DNA from: an uncultured Lachnospiraceae bacterium | GTDB lineage: Bacteria > Bacillota > Clostridia > Lachnospirales > Lachnospiraceae | Direction: 5' to 3' | DNA length: 64,000 bases | Assembly (NCBI GenBank): GCA_910578645.1 | Contig: CAJTQI010000001.1 | Coordinates: forward strand, 186,001 to 250,000 | Shown here: positions 1-8,327 of the stretch, piece after piece | Numbering within the stretch: position 1 is the stretch's first letter | Layout of the letters: each line of letters opens with the position of its first letter | Program-made: the position numbers and the translations under genes | The notes under the pieces: generated by a model | The model's input: the letters and a program-made list of their open reading frames with translations, nothing else | What the model was told of the DNA's origin: nothing | Database searches by the model: none

Positions 1-360
1 GTCTGTCAGCTCCCAAGGCTGTGCACCGCTTTCTTCGTAGCTTTTCCCCTGATATGTCCCGCCAAATGCGGCGGCCATAGGCCCTTTTGCAGGAATCAAC
101 TGGTGTGCGCTGTAAAGCATCAGCCCCGCAATATCTTCAATAGATATCCTGTCAGCTAAATCTTTGGCACGTTCTTCATAAGAAAGTCTCCAGTCTTCGT
201 AGGGTACGAGTTCCCCTGTGCCAAGAAAATCCTTAAACGCATAACCATCCACCGTCAGAATATGAACCTTGCTGTCTTTCGCAATACCAAGAGTCTGTCC
301 GCCTTCATTGACAATCAGCGTGTAACCATCTTGTTCTGTTTTTTTCCATTTCGATTCCAT
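1..360 (-). CDS. Glycoside hydrolase family 3 (beta-glucosidase-like), N-terminal part
   Basis: The reverse strand is open from an ATG at 358-360 to the window edge, giving the first 120 residues of a longer protein. The opening is MESKWKKTEQDGYTLIVNE, followed by LSYEERAKDLADRISIEDI and AFGGTYQGKSYEESG. A helix reading ERAKDLADRIS(I/L)E near the N-terminus is typical of intracellular GH3 beta-glucosidases, which release terminal sugars from beta-linked oligosaccharides. The catalytic Asp and the C-terminal domains lie outside the window, so substrate cannot be inferred. It follows the carboxylesterase at 406 by about 45 bases on the same strand and is probably co-transcribed with it. The family call rests only on the N-terminal region. 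Confidence 0.75.
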   Translation of the reverse strand, partial: MESKWKKTEQDGYTLIVNEGGQTLGIAKDSKVHILTVDGYAFKDFLGTGELVPYEDWRLSYEERAKDLADRISIEDIAGLMLYSAHQLIPAKGPMAAAFGGTYQGKSYEESGAQPWELTD

Positions 361-405
361 ATATTCACATACCTCAATATTTTTAACATCATACTAATGT
401 TTTAC

Positions 406-1968
406 TTAATGCTGTATATCCTGGGACTCCGCAATCTCCGCCATATTAAAAGGAGGAAGAATACTGTCAATCAGTTTATACAAAGCATCATCGAAATTCA
501 TCCGCACTTCACACTTTCTGTCAAAAATCATAGTCGGCTCTTCACTGACAGTTACTTCCGGCCACGCAGGCAGGCAGGAGCAATTCGGATTGCCGGTTTT
601 AGCAAATGCCATAAACGCACCAAACATCTGTTTCTGCAACGGCTCGCTAACTCCCGGAATGCCGCAGATTTCCACCTTATCTATATTATGGAAAAAGAAC
701 GGAATATCTGAGCAATGCCATGCGATTTTATTGTGCATATACGGAAATTCCAGTGTAAAGTCATACAAATATGTACCTGCTTTTCCACCCTCAGCATGTA
801 ACTTAGCAAGCTGTTTGGAAGGCTGGCGCATCGCACGGTCAACATATAAAAGGTCCGTAGGCTTCTTGTCCGGATATGCCTTAGAGAACTCCTGCATCAT
901 CTCAATGGTATGCTCTCCATAGACTTTTCCGATAATTTCCTTCGCCTCCTCCTGTGACACTTCCATTTTATTGAACGTGACAGGCGCAAAAGAAAATTCT
1001 CCAAACACGGAACCAATCATGACCGGAATATCATAGGCATGCTCCCGCAGCCCATACTCCAATGGACTGCCTTTATAATAATCGTTCACAAGAGGCACAC
1101 CGCCAATATATTCGCCTTCCTTAGCGACGGCCGGGCTTCTCTTTGCATACGCCTTTGCCAACTCATAATAAGGTATCGTCTCTAACTTCTCAACTTCGTC
1201 TTCTTTTAACCCAAACTCATCTAACAGGGCGGCGACTATCTCGTGCCCATCGCCTGTGCAGGAAGGTAAAAGCGCTTCGTTGCCCACGCCGCTCATAATC
1301 AGCCCTTTATGGAACAAGCCGTCCGCCTCCGCAATTTGCATCAAATCGGCAACCTTCATACCGCCGCCAGACTGCCCAAAAAGTGTTATATTGTCAGGGT
1401 CGCCACCAAATTCCGCTATATTCTCGTGAATCCACTGCAGAGCGGCAACCATATCCGCATGCCCGGCATTTCCTGAATTACGGTATTTTTCCCCAAAAGG
1501 CGATAAGTCAAGATAGCCTAAGATATTCAGTCTGTGATTGACAGATACCACCACCACGTCTCCCTGCATACACATATTGAATCCGTCATAGGCTTCCTGT
1601 TCTATGGAAGAGCCCGCGAAATATCCCCCGCCATGCAGCCAGACCACCACCGGGTTCTTTACATCTTTTCCCAGTGCTTTTGTCCAGATATTCAGGCTCT
1701 GGCAATGTTCGTCCTGGGGCCAGTAGCGGTGAGGCACAAGCACTTCTCCATTAGGTGTATCCTGACTCAAAAGAGGACACACGAAACCATAGGACGTGGC
1801 TTCTTTCACACCCTCCCACTTTGATGCCACAGGCATTTGGAAGCGTTTGGCATAAGCATAAGGAATACCTTTAAAAATATATTCTCCGTCATAAAAATAA
1901 CCTTTCAGTTTTCCGGAAGACGTTTCCAACACCGGAACATCATCATATCGAAATACTTTCTCCATCAC
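406..1968 (-). CDS. Type-B carboxylesterase (COesterase family)
   Basis: A 520-residue alpha/beta hydrolase of the carboxylesterase/PNB-esterase family, which cleaves ester bonds of small acyl or aromatic esters. Visible motifs are the oxyanion-hole segment WLHGGGYFAGS, the nucleophile elbow FGQSGGG, a candidate acid residue in SVFGEFSF and the histidine in WHCSDIPFFF, so the catalytic set looks complete. Length is normal for the family. There is no signal peptide, so it should be cytoplasmic. It sits between the GH3 gene and a zinc dehydrogenase on the same strand, which suggests use on acylated plant-derived sugars or aromatic esters; that role is inference only. The start ATG follows a GGAGGATTA Shine-Dalgarno segment. 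Confidence 0.9.
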   Translation of the reverse strand: MMEKVFRYDDVPVLETSSGKLKGYFYDGEYIFKGIPYAYAKRFQMPVASKWEGVKEATSYGFVCPLLSQDTPNGEVLVPHRYWPQDEHCQSLNIWTKALGKDVKNPVVVWLHGGGYFAGSSIEQEAYDGFNMCMQGDVVVVSVNHRLNILGYLDLSPFGEKYRNSGNAGHADMVAALQWIHENIAEFGGDPDNITLFGQSGGGMKVADLMQIAEADGLFHKGLIMSGVGNEALLPSCTGDGHEIVAALLDEFGLKEDEVEKLETIPYYELAKAYAKRSPAVAKEGEYIGGVPLVNDYYKGSPLEYGLREHAYDIPVMIGSVFGEFSFAPVTFNKMEVSQEEAKEIIGKVYGEHTIEMMQEFSKAYPDKKPTDLLYVDRAMRQPSKQLAKLHAEGGKAGTYLYDFTLEFPYMHNKIAWHCSDIPFFFHNIDKVEICGIPGVSEPLQKQMFGAFMAFAKTGNPNCSCLPAWPEVTVSEEPTMIFDRKCEVRMNFDDALYKLIDSILPPFNMAEIAESQDIQH

Positions 1969-1983
1969 ATTAATCCTCCATGT

Positions 1984-2116
1984 CAGAGCTGTTTACTGCA
2001 ATGACGCGCGATGAGAAATTCGCGAAGGCGATTTCTCATCTGCGATTAGCGCACATTTGAAGCTCTGGCTCAAATTGCCGATTGAATAATCAGTGAAGCA
2101 GCATGATTTTTCAATC
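1984..2116. repeat. Intergenic palindromic hairpin pair
   Basis: Nearly all of the 161-base gap between the dehydrogenase stop and the esterase start folds into two hairpins. The first is bounded by CAGAGCT (1984-1990) and AGCTCTG (2061-2067), with an inner perfect 10-bp stem GATGAGAAAT/ATTTCTCATC. The second, 2080-2116, pairs GATTGAA with TTCAATC. No strong T-tract follows, so these look like a small palindromic repeat or an mRNA processing site rather than a clean intrinsic terminator. Confidence 0.5.
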
Positions 2117-2129
2117 TAACCCCTTTTTC

Positions 2130-3155
2130 TTATTTCTCCGGTGAAATAATATATTTCCCGTTTGCCCTCAGTTGTGGGTTGCTCAGTATCTCTTCCAACT
2201 GCTCTAACCCACAAACTTCATAAATCATGCTGCTCACGTCAAGCCTGCCGGAATCAATCAAATCAAGAGCCCTCTTCTGTGTGCATGGATTGATATAAGA
2301 GGCTTTTAATTCCAGTTCTTTCTGGAAAATCTGGAACGGCTTCACAGCAATTGTCTCATCAGGTTTTGTCAGCCCAAACATCATAACCACTGCCTTGTTG
2401 CCCGCAATATCAATAGCCTGTTCAATGGTCGAAGGACGTCCCACGCACTCAATCACCGTGTTAATCCACGTCATTTTCTCCTGGGCAAGAACGGCTTTCA
2501 CGTCTTCATGGATGGGGTCGATGCACACATCGGCGCCCAGTTTCTTCGCCACTTCACGTTTCCCTTCTACCGGCTCTAAAAGCGCCACTTTCGCCGCCCC
2601 TGCCAACTTCGCAAGCTGCAGCATCAAAAGCCCAATCATACCGCCACCAATCACCACCACCTGATGCCCGGGACGAATTTCACATAAATCCAGTCCATGC
2701 AGACAGCACGCCACCGGCTCCGCCATAGCGCCTTGTTCAAAAGAAGTGTTCTCGCCAAGTTTATATACTTGCCGTTCATTGACGGCGCAGTATTGCGCAA
2801 ACCCACCGTTCACCGTAGTCCCGTAGCCAATCATATGCTCACAGTAGTGTACTACGCCGTTTCTGCAAGGTTCGCACGCACCACAGTAGCAGTTAGGGTC
2901 AATGCAGACACGGTCGCCTGCTTTGTAACCGCTCACTTCACTACCCACCTGCGCAATCACGCCGGCAAATTCATGCCCCAAAATTGTTGGCGGTGTCACT
3001 TCTGCAGCGCCCTTGTCGCCTTCATAAATATGTACGTCCGTTCCACATACACCACATGCTTTTACCTGAATCAGAACATCATGAGCCCCCACTTCGGGCA
3101 TATCATGCTCCATCACGCGTAAATCATGTTTCCCATAAAAAACCGCACTCTTCAT
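2130..3155 (-). CDS. Zinc-dependent medium-chain alcohol/polyol dehydrogenase
   Basis: A 341-residue MDR-family NAD(P)-dependent dehydrogenase. The catalytic zinc site is visible as KACGVCGTDVH with GHEFAG downstream. The structural zinc lobe is CIDPNCYCGACEPC, and the Rossmann motif is VVIGGGMIGLLML. Overall layout matches the sorbitol/threonine dehydrogenase branch that oxidises secondary alcohols of sugars, polyols or amino acids in the cytoplasm. It is upstream of the esterase and GH3 genes on the same strand, about 160 bases apart, so a shared catabolic unit is plausible but the hairpin-rich gap may separate transcripts. The ATG is preceded by AAGAGGAGGATTCTATA, a strong SD. Exact substrate cannot be told from sequence. 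Confidence 0.9.
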   Translation of the reverse strand: MKSAVFYGKHDLRVMEHDMPEVGAHDVLIQVKACGVCGTDVHIYEGDKGAAEVTPPTILGHEFAGVIAQVGSEVSGYKAGDRVCIDPNCYCGACEPCRNGVVHYCEHMIGYGTTVNGGFAQYCAVNERQVYKLGENTSFEQGAMAEPVACCLHGLDLCEIRPGHQVVVIGGGMIGLLMLQLAKLAGAAKVALLEPVEGKREVAKKLGADVCIDPIHEDVKAVLAQEKMTWINTVIECVGRPSTIEQAIDIAGNKAVVMMFGLTKPDETIAVKPFQIFQKELELKASYINPCTQKRALDLIDSGRLDVSSMIYEVCGLEQLEEILSNPQLRANGKYIISPEK

Positions 3156-3229
3156 TATAGAATCCTCCTCTTATTTTTTCCTGCGGCCACTACCAAGTTT
3201 CCTATACCCGGCAGCCAACCTGCAGGCTC

Positions 3230-3275
3230 ACCCTCAATAAACAAAGTTACCATCGTCCCTTTGTTCACTGAGAGT
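3230..3275. repeat. Imperfect copy of the GTGAACAAAGGGAC hairpin repeat
   Basis: Left arm 3230-3250 (ACCCTCAATAAACAAAGTTAC) and right arm 3255-3275 are inverted copies matching at 16 of 21 positions with a 4-base loop. The right arm carries TCCCTTTGTTCACTGAG, the same core as the perfect inverted repeat at 60062-60136 and the single arm at 39624-39641. It lies between the GNAT gene and the dehydrogenase and has no T-tract. Confidence 0.6.
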
Positions 3276-3338
3276 AATGTCTGCTAATATAACGTTCCAG
3301 AAATATTTCCGCAAATCCCCAAACCTATGTATATTCTG

Positions 3339-3833
3339 TCAGGCCAGCTTCTTTTGATACCATACAGTATATTCCGGCGTCCCTTCTTCCAGTTTCCTTT
3401 TTTCGGACAATACAAATCCATCTTTTTCGTAAAAAAGACGCGCACGGCTATTTTTCTCAAGCACCCAAAGCCCCATCCCATCCGCTTTCTGTTCCCGCGC
3501 CATCCCTTCTGCAAAAGAAAGCAGCTCCTGTCCAATTCCCTCATGTTGAAAAAAGACATCCACATACAGTTCTTCCACCTGCAAAACCCGGCCTCCTTCC
3601 ACACTCTGTATTAGTTGCAAGGTAATAAGCCCTTTGACAAATAAGTCATCGTATACCCACATATGCAGCAGCTTTTCAGGCCGCTCCATATATTGTGCTG
3701 CCAACGGCACTACCTGCATCTGTCCGAAAGAAACCTTATCGTCGTGGAATATAGGGCGGTATGCCATTCTTTTCGTAAAAATCAGTATTTCTGCTATCCT
3801 GGAAACATCCTTTATATCCGCCTGTCTGACCAT
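3339..3833 (-). CDS. GNAT family N-acetyltransferase
   Basis: A 164-residue protein with the GCN5-related acetyltransferase fold, which transfers acetyl from acetyl-CoA to an amine. The pattern LQVEELYVDVFFQHEGIGQELL matches strand beta4 plus the acetyl-CoA loop (usually Q/RxxGxG/A; here HEGIGQ), and RLFYEKDGFVL is the usual C-terminal motif. The reading frame stays open further upstream, but the chosen ATG (MVRQADIKDVSRIAE) has GAGGGCGGGCAC just ahead of it and begins the usual first beta strand. It stands alone, separated by about 170 bases from the exporter genes. Substrate unknown. Confidence 0.85.
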   Translation of the reverse strand: MVRQADIKDVSRIAEILIFTKRMAYRPIFHDDKVSFGQMQVVPLAAQYMERPEKLLHMWVYDDLFVKGLITLQLIQSVEGGRVLQVEELYVDVFFQHEGIGQELLSFAEGMAREQKADGMGLWVLEKNSRARLFYEKDGFVLSEKRKLEEGTPEYTVWYQKKLA

Positions 3834-4004
3834 GTGCCCGCCCTCTCTTTTGTCTATACCCTGATACAGTATGTGCGCTGTACCTGCTACGGATATTTCT
3901 GCCAAATCTATTAAATATTATAACACATAACAGGCAAAACTTTATACATGATTTTATGGGATAATTTTCACCCGATACGGCTGTGTCCTCTGAACCATCT
4001 GCCT

Positions 4005-4781
4005 TTAGGAACCCGCAGACTGGTAATGCCTCATGCCAAACCGCCACACACCATAGCACACTGCCAGAAAGAAGACAATACCGAATGGATAGATACCGTA
4101 ATACCAATGTTCTTCGCTCCCTAACAGATATTGCAACGGGTAGTATTGTATCAGGGTATAAGGAATCACATAGGTACAGAATTTCATCATCCCTGCACCG
4201 TAAATATCAATAGGATATTTACCATGTTCTTTTGCCCCATAAGTCAGCACATTCATTGCCTCAAGGCCATTGAGCGTGAAAAACGTAAGGGCGGCTTCCA
4301 ACATAAACAGGCTGATAAAAAGCATCGTACCTCCAAGCAGCATAATAACCACTGTCAGAACCTTGCCTGCTGACCAGTTGACCGCACTGGTGGCAATTAC
4401 ATACACAAATACCGCCACCGCCTGAAAAATCAGCCCAATTCTGTCAATCTGGAACCTGCTGCCTAAAACCTGTAGAATCACACTGCGCGGCCTGAGCAAT
4501 ATCCGGTCAAACTCTCCCTGCCGCACAATACTTGAAAATGAAGAAAATCCCCGGCCGATACACTCCGCTAATGCAAAATCCATCTGTATGATAGAAAAAC
4601 ACAAAAGAACTTCCCCTAGCGTGTATCCTTTCACCTGCCCAAACCTGGAAAGCATAAAATATATGCAGATGATTCCACTAAACGACAAAAGAAACCTTCC
4701 AACCACCATAAGCAAAAAAGATGCTTTATATTGCATCGTGCTGCGCAGTACAATAGATATATAATGAAAATACAGTCTCAT
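4005..4781 (-). CDS. ABC-2 type exporter permease (DUF990-like), second subunit
   Basis: A 258-residue integral membrane protein with about six hydrophobic segments, for example FLLMVVGRFLLSFSGIICIYF and GIYPFGIVFFLAVCYGVW. It resembles the PF06182 (DUF990) ABC-2 permeases that pair with a second permease and a separate ATPase. The segment GRGFSSFSSIVRQGEFDRIL with the nearby LRPRS is characteristic of this family. Start chosen as MRLYFHYISIV because GGGGGGAGTGATT is immediately upstream; the earlier ATG would overlap that SD. It is the last gene of the ABC operon, 18 bases after the first permease. Direction should be export; cargo unknown. Confidence 0.85.
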   Translation of the reverse strand: MRLYFHYISIVLRSTMQYKASFLLMVVGRFLLSFSGIICIYFMLSRFGQVKGYTLGEVLLCFSIIQMDFALAECIGRGFSSFSSIVRQGEFDRILLRPRSVILQVLGSRFQIDRIGLIFQAVAVFVYVIATSAVNWSAGKVLTVVIMLLGGTMLFISLFMLEAALTFFTLNGLEAMNVLTYGAKEHGKYPIDIYGAGMMKFCTYVIPYTLIQYYPLQYLLGSEEHWYYGIYPFGIVFFLAVCYGVWRFGMRHYQSAGS

Positions 4782-4799
4782 AATCACTCCCCCCATTTT

Positions 4800-5612
4800 T
4801 CAACCACCTTGCACCACAATCCGGCGTTCTGCAATCTTGCACAATAACTTACCTGATACCACAAGCACAACGAGCCAGAAACACTGAAGCCCTATCCCGC
4901 GCGCCATCGCAATCCCCGCCAAATCTCCGCTATATATACGCAGCGGCACGTTAAGCATACCTGCAAAGGGAAGCAGTTCTATGATTTCCCTGACGCCCTT
5001 TGGCATAAACGGAATGGGAATAATCGCGCCGGACAAAAAATCTATCATGGAAGTGAAAAATACTCGGAGTCCCTGGGGTGAAACCGTGAAAAAAGCCAAA
5101 ATATAGGTAAGCATACAAAACGCCACCGTCACTCCAAGCCCAAAGAAAAGGGTAACCACAAATAAAATGAAATGAGTCAGATTCACCGGCAGCGACAACC
5201 GGAACGGCTCCGGCAACACAAACGCAACGGCTAACAGCGGAATACATCGCAGCCCGGCAGCGACAATCCGCCCCGCCACCGTCTTGGAAAACCACATATT
5301 ATAGATTGAAACAGGACGGCACAGTTCGTAAGCAATGCCGCCATTTATAATACCGTCAAAAATGTCCCCGTCCGCATACCATGTGGCAAATAGACACATG
5401 AATGCTTCCCGCAGCCATATGTATGAAACCGTGGCCGAAAACGCCATGGGGTATACCGAACCATCCGTCTCCTGGAAGGCCCGAAATGCCAGACACTCCA
5501 TAAATCCCCATAGAGTCTGGGTCACCATTCCGCTCACCGCGGCCACACGATATTGTAACCCCATATTAAACTGAAGCCGAAAAAAGGTAAAATATTTTTT
5601 ATACTTTCTCAC
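4800..5612 (-). CDS. ABC-2 type exporter permease (DUF990-like), first subunit
   Basis: A 270-residue membrane protein with about six transmembrane segments, such as LLAVAFVLPEPF, FILFVVTLFFGLGVTVAF and CFWLVVLVVSGKLL. The motif GGIAYELCRPVSIY corresponds to the GxIxxxLxRP segment of DUF990 permeases. I placed the start at the GTG of VRKYKKYFTFF because GAGGAGG sits seven bases before it; this start also removes overlap with the ATPase gene. It lies 13 bases downstream of the ATPase and 18 bases upstream of the second permease, so the three genes form one transporter: two different membrane subunits plus one ATPase dimer. Confidence 0.85.
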   Translation of the reverse strand: MRKYKKYFTFFRLQFNMGLQYRVAAVSGMVTQTLWGFMECLAFRAFQETDGSVYPMAFSATVSYIWLREAFMCLFATWYADGDIFDGIINGGIAYELCRPVSIYNMWFSKTVAGRIVAAGLRCIPLLAVAFVLPEPFRLSLPVNLTHFILFVVTLFFGLGVTVAFCMLTYILAFFTVSPQGLRVFFTSMIDFLSGAIIPIPFMPKGVREIIELLPFAGMLNVPLRIYSGDLAGIAMARGIGLQCFWLVVLVVSGKLLCKIAERRIVVQGG

Positions 5613-5625
5613 CACGCCACCTCCT

Positions 5626-6531
5626 CTACATAATATCCAACTTCTCATAGAGAGCGGCTACAATACGTTCCAAATCCTCACCGTTTTGTCCGGTATCTTT
5701 TTCTAATGGCGTTTTACTTTCATATGTATCTTCTTGCATCCGTCCGGTTTCTCCTTTGTCTGCAAGCTTATGCGCTTGGCTCCCATGTTCCGCCGCCAAA
5801 GCCCGCATATCATCCAACGTACCATCCATCAGCACACGCCCTCTGCCAATGAGAATGATACGCTTCGTCAGCGCTTCAATGTCATGCATATCATGACTCG
5901 TCAAGATAATCGTCGTGCCATGCTCTTCATTTAGCCGCAGGATAAACTCCCGTACCGCCAGTTTAGACACCGCGTCCAGCCCGATTGTCGGTTCATCCAA
6001 AAACAAAATCTTCGGGGAATGTAACAAAGACGCGGCAATCTCACAGCGCATCCGCTGCCCAAGAGATAACTGCCTGGTGGGCATTTTCAATAGCTCCTGC
6101 AAATGCAGAAGTTGTGTCAGTTCCTCCAGATTCCGGTGATATTGGTTATTGGGAATGGTATAAATATCTTTTAAGAGTTCAAAAGAATCAATTACGGGAA
6201 CATCCCACCATAGCTGGGAGCGCTGGCCGAACACCACGCCAATTCTCTGCACATACTCCGTGCGGTTTTTCCATGGTATGCGACCGTCCACGAGACAACT
6301 CCCGCTCTCCGGTGTCAATATTCCGCTTAGAATTTTGATTGTAGAACTTTTACCTGCTCCGTTGGGTCCAATATATCCTACCATCTCTCCATCCCGGATG
6401 GTAAAAGAGATATCCGACAAGGCTTCAATAACTTGCGTTTCCCGCCGGAACAATGCTTTGCAGGCTTCTCTCATGCCTGCATTCCTTTTTGCTACTTTGT
6501 ACGATTTACACACGTGTTCCATCGTAATCAT
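5626..6531 (-). CDS. ABC-2 exporter ATP-binding protein
   Basis: A 301-residue ABC ATPase. Motifs in order: Walker A GPNGAGKSS, Q-loop region VVFGQRSQLWWD, signature LSLGQRMRCE, Walker B ILFLDEPTIGLD and switch histidine LTSHDMHD. The first 230 residues are the nucleotide-binding domain. A roughly 70-residue polar tail (KLADKGETGRMQEDTYESK) follows and is not a standard part of the fold. The VVFGQRSQLWWD segment is typical of ATPases partnering DUF990 permeases. SD GGAGG lies seven bases before the ATG. First gene of the operon, driven by the consensus promoter at 6671-6699. Confidence 0.92.
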   Translation of the reverse strand: MITMEHVCKSYKVAKRNAGMREACKALFRRETQVIEALSDISFTIRDGEMVGYIGPNGAGKSSTIKILSGILTPESGSCLVDGRIPWKNRTEYVQRIGVVFGQRSQLWWDVPVIDSFELLKDIYTIPNNQYHRNLEELTQLLHLQELLKMPTRQLSLGQRMRCEIAASLLHSPKILFLDEPTIGLDAVSKLAVREFILRLNEEHGTTIILTSHDMHDIEALTKRIILIGRGRVLMDGTLDDMRALAAEHGSQAHKLADKGETGRMQEDTYESKTPLEKDTGQNGEDLERIVAALYEKLDIM

Positions 6532-6670
6532 TTTGCTTCCTCCTGGTAGTTATATTTCCGCTTGCGCGGATGTAAATATCTTGCCAAGTAGGGCCTGTCT
6601 CTCTGGTGACAGCCAGAGATTACCATATTCACTTTACAAGCTGCCTGCCCTATAAAACAGGCAGATTTTT
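6532..6670 (-). promoter_or_regulatory. Structured 5' leader of the ABC exporter operon
   Basis: About 130 bases separate the promoter -10 box from the ATPase start. On the minus strand this leader contains three hairpins: CTGCCTG/CAGGCAG (6641-6664), TCTCTGG/CCAGAGA (around 6600-6619) and a small TCCGC/GCGGA stem close to the SD. No riboswitch class was recognised. Post-transcriptional control is inference. Confidence 0.4.
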
Positions 6671-6699
6671 ATTATAACTCTCATGATAATCACAGTCAA
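6671..6699 (-). promoter_or_regulatory. Sigma-A promoter of the ABC exporter operon
   Basis: On the minus strand a TTGACT -35 box (6694-6699) and a TATAAT -10 box (6671-6676) are separated by exactly 17 bases. The spacing and boxes are near-consensus, and the site points at the ATPase gene. Confidence 0.75.
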
Positions 6700-6802
6700 C
6701 AATCCCATAACAAACCAACGGGATATGCGGTCTGTCATTCGGCAGGTACTGACCATACGCCACTGGCGCGTAGCATCCCTCACATAAACCAAAATGCTTT
6801 GT

Positions 6803-6858
6803 AAAATAAAAATCAAACGAGCTTCGCTCGTTTGCGAGATTTGCCTTCGGCAAACTCG
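6803..6858 (-). terminator. Intrinsic terminator and neighbouring hairpin, tandem after the F420-ligase-like gene
   Basis: Minus-strand CAAACGAGC-GAA-GCTCGTTTG (6814-6834) is a perfect 9-bp stem followed by ATTTTTATTTT. Just before it, 6835-6858 forms a second 10-bp stem with one bulge, also closed by GAA. With the terminator at 6886-6914 this makes three consecutive hairpins insulating the exporter operon. The remaining sequence from 6700 to 6802 shows no gene that I can support. Confidence 0.65.
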
Positions 6859-6885
6859 GATAAGCGGAGGAATTTTCTATACCAT

Positions 6886-6914
6886 AAAAAGGAGCCGGCA
6901 TAAGCACCGGCTCC
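6886..6914 (-). terminator. Intrinsic terminator of the F420-ligase-like gene
   Basis: Minus-strand GGAGCCGG (6907-6914), loop of eight, CCGGCTCC (6891-6898), then TTTTT. It sits about 20 bases after the stop codon of the gene at 6935-8125. Confidence 0.85.
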
Positions 6915-6934
6915 TAAATAAATCAACCTATTTT

Positions 6935-8125
6935 CTAACTAACATAATTATCAAAATATCCCTGAATCAAAATCACCGGCGTACCCTTATCCCCCGAACC
7001 ACTGGTCAAATCGCACAACGAACCAATTAAATCGGTGAGCCTTCTGGGCGTTGTCCCTTGGGAAGCCATATCCCCTACCAGATTGTCTTTTTTCTCCCTG
7101 ATACGGTTAGAAATCGCTTCTTTTAAAGCCTCGCCGGACAAATCTTTAAAATCATTGTCCGCAAGATATTTCAACTTCACTTCATTTGGCGTGCCATCCA
7201 ACCCGGGTGTGCTCGCCGGAGATACGCAAGGGTCTGCAAGCTCCCAAATCTTCCCCACCGGGTCTTTGAAAGCACCATCCCCATATACCATAACTTCCAC
7301 ATGTTTACCTGTCCTGTCAAGAATATCTTTCTGAATATCCATAACCAAACCGGTACACTCTCTCGGGAAAAGTTTAATCGTGTCTTCTGTGGATTTGTTG
7401 GAACCAAGCAATCCGTACTGCTCGTTACATCCGCTGCCGTTTACAGACTGGGTCAAAATATCATCCATACCCATCACCACCTCAGCGCCTGCTGCCTTGA
7501 GGAGCCTCTTCGTGCGTACCCTCGTATGGATATCGCAATTTAACACTTTCTTTGTATAAGGAAGAATACTCCGGCAGTCATTGGCAAAAATAATCTCCAC
7601 TTCCGCCCCTGCTTCCTTGATGAGTTCTCCGTAATATTCTACATAATCCACGCCGGTAAAGGGATGTTTGTTCTCCCCGAACAATTCCCTGTATTTCTCC
7701 AACGTCAGCACATCACTGTAAGGGTTAATGCCCGCCTCGTCCAGTTTATCCAAAGAAACAAGCTCGTTGCCTACTTCATCGCTAGGATAGCTGAGCATCA
7801 GAACTATTTTCTTTGCTCCCTTGGCAATCCCGCGCAGGCAGATTGCAAAACGGTTCCTGGATAAAATCGGAAAAATAACTCCTATCGTCTCTCCGCCAAG
7901 TTTCGCCTTTACATCCTCTGCAATCGCTTCCACCGACGCATAATTACCCTGGGCTCTGGCCACAACGGATTCTGTCACCGCAACTACGTCTCTGTCACGA
8001 AGCTCAAACCCTTCTGACTCCGCCGCTTCCAGGACACTATCCACGACAATCTTAGCCAAATGGTCATCCTTACGGATTATGGGACAGCGTATTCCCCTTG
8101 ATACAGTACCTACTTTTCTTTCCAT
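6935..8125 (-). CDS. Coenzyme F420-0:L-glutamate ligase (CofE/FbiB) family protein
   Basis: A 396-residue protein related to F420-0:gamma-glutamyl ligases. In methanogens and actinobacteria these add glutamates to F420. Visible family-like features are the N-terminal GTVSRGIRCPIIRKDDHLAKI, DRDVVAVTESVVARAQGN and the GDGAFKDP segment. Firmicutes carry many homologues without any F420 pathway, so the real substrate here is unknown; a role in some other amide ligation is inference. Start set at MERKVGTVSRG because GGAGG is seven bases upstream. Monocistronic: strong terminators follow, and the preceding gene is an ABC-F factor 200 bases away. Confidence 0.8.
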   Translation of the reverse strand: MERKVGTVSRGIRCPIIRKDDHLAKIVVDSVLEAAESEGFELRDRDVVAVTESVVARAQGNYASVEAIAEDVKAKLGGETIGVIFPILSRNRFAICLRGIAKGAKKIVLMLSYPSDEVGNELVSLDKLDEAGINPYSDVLTLEKYRELFGENKHPFTGVDYVEYYGELIKEAGAEVEIIFANDCRSILPYTKKVLNCDIHTRVRTKRLLKAAGAEVVMGMDDILTQSVNGSGCNEQYGLLGSNKSTEDTIKLFPRECTGLVMDIQKDILDRTGKHVEVMVYGDGAFKDPVGKIWELADPCVSPASTPGLDGTPNEVKLKYLADNDFKDLSGEALKEAISNRIREKKDNLVGDMASQGTTPRRLTDLIGSLCDLTSGSGDKGTPVILIQGYFDNYVS

Positions 8126-8327
8126 CATGAATCCTCCATTCTTACTCAATGTATTCCCGGAATCTCTTTATGTATAATTTTGTAAGCATGCGAAAAAAAG
8201 TTCCGAGCCTACATACTCTATCTAATGCCCGTGCATGCCGTAGGCAAACCTGCGATGCTGCATAAATAAAATCCCTATTCTATTTTGCCAGAAATACCGT
8301 AAAATAGCAATAAAAATTGACATAATA

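Noticed and set aside
6650..6907. An 85-codon minus-strand frame between the exporter and the F420-ligase-like gene
   Set aside because: It reads through the two hairpin terminators and the exporter promoter and has no SD; it may be part of a repeat but not a gene.
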